Source of the DNA: Paracoccaceae bacterium
GTDB lineage: Bacteria > Pseudomonadota > Alphaproteobacteria > Rhodobacterales > Rhodobacteraceae
Reading direction: 5' to 3'
Assembly: GCA_029862205.1 (NCBI GenBank)
Contig: JAOTXT010000044.1
Coordinates: 1-36,850 of the forward strand
DNA length: 36,850 bases
Positions 32,741 through 36,850 of this stretch are shown piece after piece; positions within the stretch are counted from its first letter, which is position 1, and every line of letters starts with the position of its first letter. The notes under the pieces are model-generated. The model was not told the origin of the DNA. It saw only the letters and a list, made by a program, of their open reading frames with translations, and made no database searches. The position numbers and the translations under genes were made by a program.

Positions 32741-33733
32741 GTGGAACGCAGGAAACTGGGGCGCACAGGGTTGGATGTCTCGCTTTTGACCTTCGGCTGT
32801 GGCGCGGTCGGCGGGCTGATGACAAAGGGCGACCCGGCCGATCAGGACCGGGCGGTGGCCTGGGCGCGCGACAACGGGATCAACCATTTCGACACGGCGC
32901 CGCTCTATGGCAACACCGCCTCCGAGACCAATTTGGGCCGGGCGCTTGGGACCGACCGGTCGGGCGTGATCGTCAGCACCAAGGTGCGGCTGAGTGCGGC
33001 GGACCGCGCCGACCCGGAGACCGCGATCCGCGACTCGATCGAGGGCAGCCTGAGGCGGCTTCGCCAGGACCATGTGGACCTTTTCCAGTTCCACAACACC
33101 ATCGGCACGGCGCCCGATGGCATGGTCTTCTCCGCCGGCGAGGTGCTGGACGCCATCCTGCCGGTCTTCGAGGCGCTGCGCGGCGAGGGCAAGACCCGAT
33201 ACCTTGGCTTCACCGCGAACGGCGAGGTGCAGGCGCTGCACCGGCTGGTCCGCTCGGGCCGGCTCGACGCAGCGCAGGTTTTCTACAATGTGCTGGTCCC
33301 TTCGGCGGGCGAGGCAGTGCCCGAGGGCTATCCGGGCCAGGACTACGGCCAACTGCTGCACGTGGCGGCCGAGAACGGCGTCGGCTCGATCGGGGTGCGG
33401 GTGCTGGCGGGCGGCGCCCTTTCGGGGTCCGAGACCCGGCATCCGCTGGGAATGCCGGTGGTCGACCCGATCGGTTCGGGCCGCGACTACGCCGAGGACG
33501 CGGCACGGGCACGGGCCTTGCAGCCGGTGGTCGATGCAGGCCACACGGCCAGCCTGCCCGAGCTGGCGGTGCGCTATGTGATCTCGAACCCGGCGCTCTC
33601 GACCACCGAGATCGGCATCGCGACGCTCGAGGAACTGCAGCAAGCGGCCGACGCGGTGAACACGGGACCGCTCAAGGCCGAGGCGCTGAGCCAGATCGAC
33701 GCGATCCGGGCGGGTTGGGTCAGGGCAGACTAG
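32741..33733 (+). CDS. Aldo/keto reductase
   Basis: This protein of 330 residues has the AKR tetrad Asp51 (FDTAPLY), Tyr56, Lys81 (VSTKV) and His118 (LFQFHN). Other blocks are KTRYLGFTANGEVQALHRL and the late ALSTTEIGIATLEELQQAADAV. It is of the L-fucose-dehydrogenase/galactose-dehydrogenase-like AKR type (single substrate pocket, NAD(P)H). The GTG at 32741 is chosen because GGAGGG lies 4 bp before it and the N-terminal ERRKLGRTGLDVS begins there; an earlier ATG at 32714 lies inside the REP pair. It may be co-transcribed with the TPP decarboxylase and could reduce the aldehyde it makes (inference). Confidence 0.85.
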   Translation: MERRKLGRTGLDVSLLTFGCGAVGGLMTKGDPADQDRAVAWARDNGINHFDTAPLYGNTASETNLGRALGTDRSGVIVSTKVRLSAADRADPETAIRDSIEGSLRRLRQDHVDLFQFHNTIGTAPDGMVFSAGEVLDAILPVFEALRGEGKTRYLGFTANGEVQALHRLVRSGRLDAAQVFYNVLVPSAGEAVPEGYPGQDYGQLLHVAAENGVGSIGVRVLAGGALSGSETRHPLGMPVVDPIGSGRDYAEDAARARALQPVVDAGHTASLPELAVRYVISNPALSTTEIGIATLEELQQAADAVNTGPLKAEALSQIDAIRAGWVRAD

Positions 33734-33945
33734 GAACCGGCGTTACGAGGCTTTTTCCCGTTTTTTTTGCCCACCAGCGCCTTGCTCTCTTGATTCAGAG
33801 CCCGCGAGGAGGTGCAGACACCAGAAAACGTCCACCGCCGTGTGGGGCTCATGCGCGTTTTTCGCTTCCCATGGCCTAATTCGATGCCCGCGACTAAGTT
33901 CGGCTCACTGATTGCAGGAATGCCGTTTCTCATGAGGGAAGACAG

Positions 33946-34293
33946 ATGATAGCCAAATTGCTGATCGTGGCCGTCGCGGCAATCCACGTTTACCTGGCCT
34001 ATGTCGAGAATTTCGAATGGACGACGCGCGGCAGGGCCTTCCTGTCACAGATGGCGCCCGAGACATTCGAGCCAAGCCAAGTCCTTGCGAAGAATGTTGG
34101 TCTCTACAACCTCTTCCTTGCCGCGGGCTTGGCTTGGGCAATGATCGCTGCAGAGACCCACCTCGCCTATTTCTTCCTGGGCTTCATCGCCATCGCTGGC
34201 ATCTTCACCGCGGTGACCCCAGACATCAAACTGGCCCTGATCCAAACGGTCCCCGCATCACTGGCGATCGGGGCTTTGTTGCTCAGATTGTGA
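33946..34293 (+). CDS. DUF1304 family membrane protein
   Basis: This 115-residue protein has four hydrophobic segments (about 3-21, 50-68, 72-90 and 95-114) and the DUF1304 pattern: AAIHVYLAYVENFEWTT near the N-terminus, VLAKNVGLYNLFLAAGLAW in the middle. The function of the family is unknown. GAGGGAAG lies before the ATG. It stands alone, after a 212-bp gap with two T-runs and no clear gene. Confidence 0.85.
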   Translation: MIAKLLIVAVAAIHVYLAYVENFEWTTRGRAFLSQMAPETFEPSQVLAKNVGLYNLFLAAGLAWAMIAAETHLAYFFLGFIAIAGIFTAVTPDIKLALIQTVPASLAIGALLLRL

Positions 34294-34344
34294 CGCGGCC
34301 AGATCTGGGTTGCCTCGCTAAAAAATGACGGATCCGAACTCGCG

Positions 34345-35562
34345 TCACTTCCCCCGCTTCTCGCGCATCGCCAGCAGCCTCAGCCTCAGCGCGTTGATCT
34401 TGATGAACCCGGCCGCGTCCTTCTGGTCGTAGGCGCCCTGGTCGTCCTCGAATGTCACGTGCTGCTCGGAATAAAGCGAGTCGTCCGACCAGCGCCCGAC
34501 AACATTGGCCGAGCCCTTGTAGAGCTTCACCCGCACGGTCCCATTGGCGTGCTCCTGGCTGCGGTCGATCAGGGCCTGCAGCATCTCGCGCTCCGGGCTG
34601 AACCAGTAACCGTTATAGATCAGCTCGGCGTATTTCGGCATCAGCTCGTCCTTCAGATGCGCTGCCCCCCGGTCGAGCGTGATCGACTCGATGCCCCGGT
34701 GTGCCGCCAACAGGATGCTGCCGCCCGGCGTCTCGTAGATGCCGCGCGACTTCATGCCGACATAGCGGCCCTCGACCAGATCGAGCCGCCCGACCCCGTG
34801 CTTGCGGCCATATTCGTTGAGCGCGGTCAGCAGCGTGGCCGGGCTAATCGCCTCGCCGTTGATGGCAACGGCATCGCCACTCGCGAACGTGATTTCAATG
34901 TGTTCCGCCTGGTCCGGCGCGTCCTCCGGGGCGACCGTGCGCTGGTAGACGTACTCCGGCGCCGCCTCGGCCGGGTCCTCCAGCACCTTGCCCTCGGACG
35001 AGGTGTGCAGCAGGTTCGCATCCACCGAGAACGGCGCCTCGCCGCGCTTGTCCTTCGGCACCGGCACCTGATGCGCCTCGGCCCATTCAATGAGCCGCGT
35101 GCGAGAGGTCAGGTCCCAGTCGCGCCAGGGCGCTATCACCTTGATATCCGGGTCCAGCGCATAGGCCGCCAGCTCGAAGCGCACCTGATCGTTGCCCTTT
35201 CCGGTGGCGCCGTGGGCGATCGCGTCCGCCCCCTCCGCGCGCGCGATCTCGACCAGCCGCTTCGAGATCAGCGGCCGGGCAATCGACGTGCCGAGCAGGT
35301 AGAGCCCCTCGTATTGCGCGTTGGCCCGGAACATCGGGAAGACGAAGTCGCGGCAGAATTCCTCGCGCAGGTCCTCCACGTAGATCGCCGCGGCGCCCAT
35401 CATCTCGGCATTGCGGCGCGCGGGCTCTAGCTCACCCCCCTGACCCAGGTCGGCGGTGAAGGTCACGACCTCGCAATTATACTTCACCTTCAACCACTTG
35501 AGGATGATCGACGTGTCCAGGCCACCGGAATAGGCCAGCACCACCTTTTTGGGATCAGACAT
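34345..35562 (-). CDS. argG: Argininosuccinate synthase
   Basis: This 405-residue enzyme joins citrulline and aspartate with ATP in the arginine pathway. The ATP pyrophosphatase loop AYSGGLDTS is at residues 10-18, with the following [29 protein letters not shown], the citrulline-side [24 protein letters not shown] and the C-terminal [30 protein letters not shown] lies 7 bp before the ATG. It is a monocistronic gene, divergent from the small membrane protein. Confidence 0.98.
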   Translation of the reverse strand: MSDPKKVVLAYSGGLDTSIILKWLKVKYNCEVVTFTADLGQGGELEPARRNAEMMGAAAIYVEDLREEFCRDFVFPMFRANAQYEGLYLLGTSIARPLISKRLVEIARAEGADAIAHGATGKGNDQVRFELAAYALDPDIKVIAPWRDWDLTSRTRLIEWAEAHQVPVPKDKRGEAPFSVDANLLHTSSEGKVLEDPAEAAPEYVYQRTVAPEDAPDQAEHIEITFASGDAVAINGEAISPATLLTALNEYGRKHGVGRLDLVEGRYVGMKSRGIYETPGGSILLAAHRGIESITLDRGAAHLKDELMPKYAELIYNGYWFSPEREMLQALIDRSQEHANGTVRVKLYKGSANVVGRWSDDSLYSEQHVTFEDDQGAYDQKDAAGFIKINALRLRLLAMREKRGK

Positions 35563-35705
35563 GGACGGACTCCCCTGACTACCGCGCAGGCCGGGTCATA
35601 GGAAGAAACCGCGCGGGCGGCAAGAGCGCGCGGAAGGACCGGTTGCGCATGGCGGAGCGCGGCTTTATCTGGACAGCCGGTGGACCCGGCGAAGGAACAA
35701 CGGCA

Positions 35706-36125
35706 ATGGCGGCGCGCAGCTTTACCCTTATGAGCTTTCTCTGGCGCTGGGTTGCGGCGCTGTGCCTGGTGCTGGCGACGTTCAATCCGTCCGGCGCTTC
35801 GTTCTACCATTGGATCGTCGAGACCGGCGAGGCCGACCTGCCGGTCAAGGTCTTCGCCGCGGTCGCCATCGTGATCGTCTACATCATCTTCCTGCGCGCC
35901 ACCTGGCGCTCGATCGGGCCGATCGGTGTGGCCCTGGCGCTGGCCTTCTTCGGCGCGCTCATTTGGATGATGGTCTATTACGGGCTGCTGGACCCGGAGC
36001 AGACGACCGTTTTCACCTATGTGGGCCTGGTCCTGATCGCGACCGTGATGGCGATCGGGCTCAGCTGGTCCCATGTGCGCCGGCGGCTGAGCGGCCAGAT
36101 GGACATGGACGACGTCGACGAGTAG
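35706..36125 (+). CDS. DUF6524 family membrane protein
   Basis: This protein of 139 residues has four hydrophobic segments (about 12-27, 45-63, 74-94 and 101-120) and an acidic C-terminal tail (SGQMDMDDVDE). The opening FLWRWVAALCLVLATFNPSG is typical of a small Rhodobacterales family usually labelled DUF6524, of unknown function. An ATG at 35706 preceded by GAAGGA is preferred to one at 35643, whose 21 extra residues are polar and unlike the family. Confidence 0.8.
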   Translation: MAARSFTLMSFLWRWVAALCLVLATFNPSGASFYHWIVETGEADLPVKVFAAVAIVIVYIIFLRATWRSIGPIGVALALAFFGALIWMMVYYGLLDPEQTTVFTYVGLVLIATVMAIGLSWSHVRRRLSGQMDMDDVDE

Positions 36126-36133
36126 GGCCGCGC

Positions 36134-36850
36134 TCACATCCCCCGCAGCGTGTCGATCACCCGGCGCGGCAGGGCCAGATCGGCGATGCATTGATGCAGG
36201 TCGTCCTCGGCGAGCGCCAGCGGCCGGAAGAGCGAGCCCAGGGACAGGAAATCACCCTTGCGCGGCAGCGCCAGGTAGAAGTCACGGCCCTCGCTGGCGG
36301 CGGCCACATACCGGGACTTGCCGGTTACCTCTTCGGCGACACGCAACATGCCTTGGGTGAATTCCGGGGTGATGAAATCCCGGGCGCCCTCCGGGTCACG
36401 GGTATAGGCCTCGTAGACCGCCTCGAAGTCCGGAAAGGGCGTCTCCAAAAGCAGGCTTTCGTCCTGCAGGCTGGACAGTTTTTCGCTCAACCAGTTGCCG
36501 ATCACGCCGCGCTCTCTCGCAAAGTAGATCGACGGCACCTCCTCCAGCAATTCGATCCGGATCAACAAGCCCCGGAACACCGTCTTGCGCTTGCTCTTGC
36601 CACGGCTCGACCGTGTCCGGCGCGCCAGGCGGGCCTCGCAGAGCGTGTAGGCGAAGCCGTCATGGCTGCCCGTCACGATGTCTTCGAGGGTCGATCTGGT
36701 GAAGCTGGGCAGCAGTCCGAGCCTGGAGAACGGTTCCAGATCGAACCCCGCGGCGCCATATTCCATGCCGCCGAGGAAGCCGCAGATCACCGGCATGACA
36801 TCGGCCGTCAGGCTGTCGGCCCAATCATTGCGGTAGTAGGAGTAGACCAT
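36134..36850 (-). CDS. DUF3137 family protein, C-terminal part (cut by window end)
   Basis: The last 238 residues of a minus-strand protein that continues past the right edge (its true start is not visible). The region VMPVICGFLGGMEY, then GLLPSFTRSTLEDIVTGSHDGFAYTLCEARL, KTVFRGLLIRIELLE and later DFYLALPRKGDFLSLGSLF, fits DUF3137, a family of uncharacterised proteins with an N-terminal membrane anchor in many cases. No membrane segment is visible in this part. Its stop lies 8 bp from the convergent DUF6524 stop. Confidence 0.75.
   Translation of the reverse strand: MVYSYYRNDWADSLTADVMPVICGFLGGMEYGAAGFDLEPFSRLGLLPSFTRSTLEDIVTGSHDGFAYTLCEARLARRTRSSRGKSKRKTVFRGLLIRIELLEEVPSIYFARERGVIGNWLSEKLSSLQDESLLLETPFPDFEAVYEAYTRDPEGARDFITPEFTQGMLRVAEEVTGKSRYVAAASEGRDFYLALPRKGDFLSLGSLFRPLALAEDDLHQCIADLALPRRVIDTLRGM

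Noticed and set aside
33730-33987. 85-codon minus-strand open frame in the gap before the DUF1304 gene
   Set aside because: It overlaps the start and ribosome site of the DUF1304 gene; its Lys/Ser-rich translation matches no family I know.

Overview
The window is high-GC DNA (mostly G/C at third codon positions) from an alphaproteobacterium, most likely a member of the Rhodobacterales (Roseobacter/Rhodobacter group). The evidence is the gene content and order: ccmAB divergent from acnA, a Usg-like protein, a DUF1223 secreted protein, a znu/zur locus, an FzlA-like glutathione-S-transferase-fold protein next to queG, and DUF6524 and DUF3137 proteins. The window looks chromosomal. I see no phage genes, insertion sequences, tRNAs, rRNAs or CRISPR arrays.

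Layout. 1-1722 (minus): start of an MFS transporter, then ccmB and ccmA (haem export for cytochrome c maturation). 1939-6113 (plus): aconitase acnA, a hairpin and a REP pair, a Usg-like protein and a DUF1223 thioredoxin-fold protein. 6131-8276 (minus): S-adenosylhomocysteinase ahcY with an extensin-like protein coupled behind it. 8444-10652 (plus): a compact cluster of HD hydrolase, NrtR-like regulator with a decayed Nudix box, and methyltransferase. 10649-12079: a small membrane protein and an aldo/keto reductase. 12076-15901: the zinc-uptake locus, with zur-znuC-znuB-truA on minus and znuA divergent on plus, around two Zur-box-like palindromes. 16010-19957 (plus): a secreted caspase-fold protein whose catalytic Cys is Ala, an FzlA-like protein, a 48-residue lipoprotein and queG. 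19929-24765: a TPR-like secreted protein, an SDR-family protein, an unknown protein, an acyl-CoA synthetase and an Ala/Pro/Glu-rich protein. 25031-27627 (plus): an HTH plus substrate-binding-domain regulator, a divergent DNA-3-methyladenine-glycosylase-I relative and a hemolysin-III-type membrane protein. 27701-33733: FAD-dependent amine/amino-acid oxidoreductase, a lipoprotein, ogt, a ureohydrolase, a two-subunit TPP decarboxylase and an aldo/keto reductase. 33946-36850: a DUF1304 membrane protein, argG, a DUF6524 protein and a DUF3137 protein cut by the window end.

The genes worth most attention are the pseudo-caspase with two peptidoglycan-binding domains, the possible catabolic set at 27.7-33.7 kb (oxidase, TPP decarboxylase, ureohydrolase and AKR, which could together process a guanidino amino acid), the divergent glycosylase lacking the TAG catalytic Glu and zinc ligands, and a family of GTAG-headed REP elements present at three sites. 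Most of the remainder is ordinary housekeeping DNA. Very long open frames antisense to acnA, ahcY, the pseudo-caspase, queG, the acyl-CoA synthetase and the glycosylase were judged to be GC-bias shadows.
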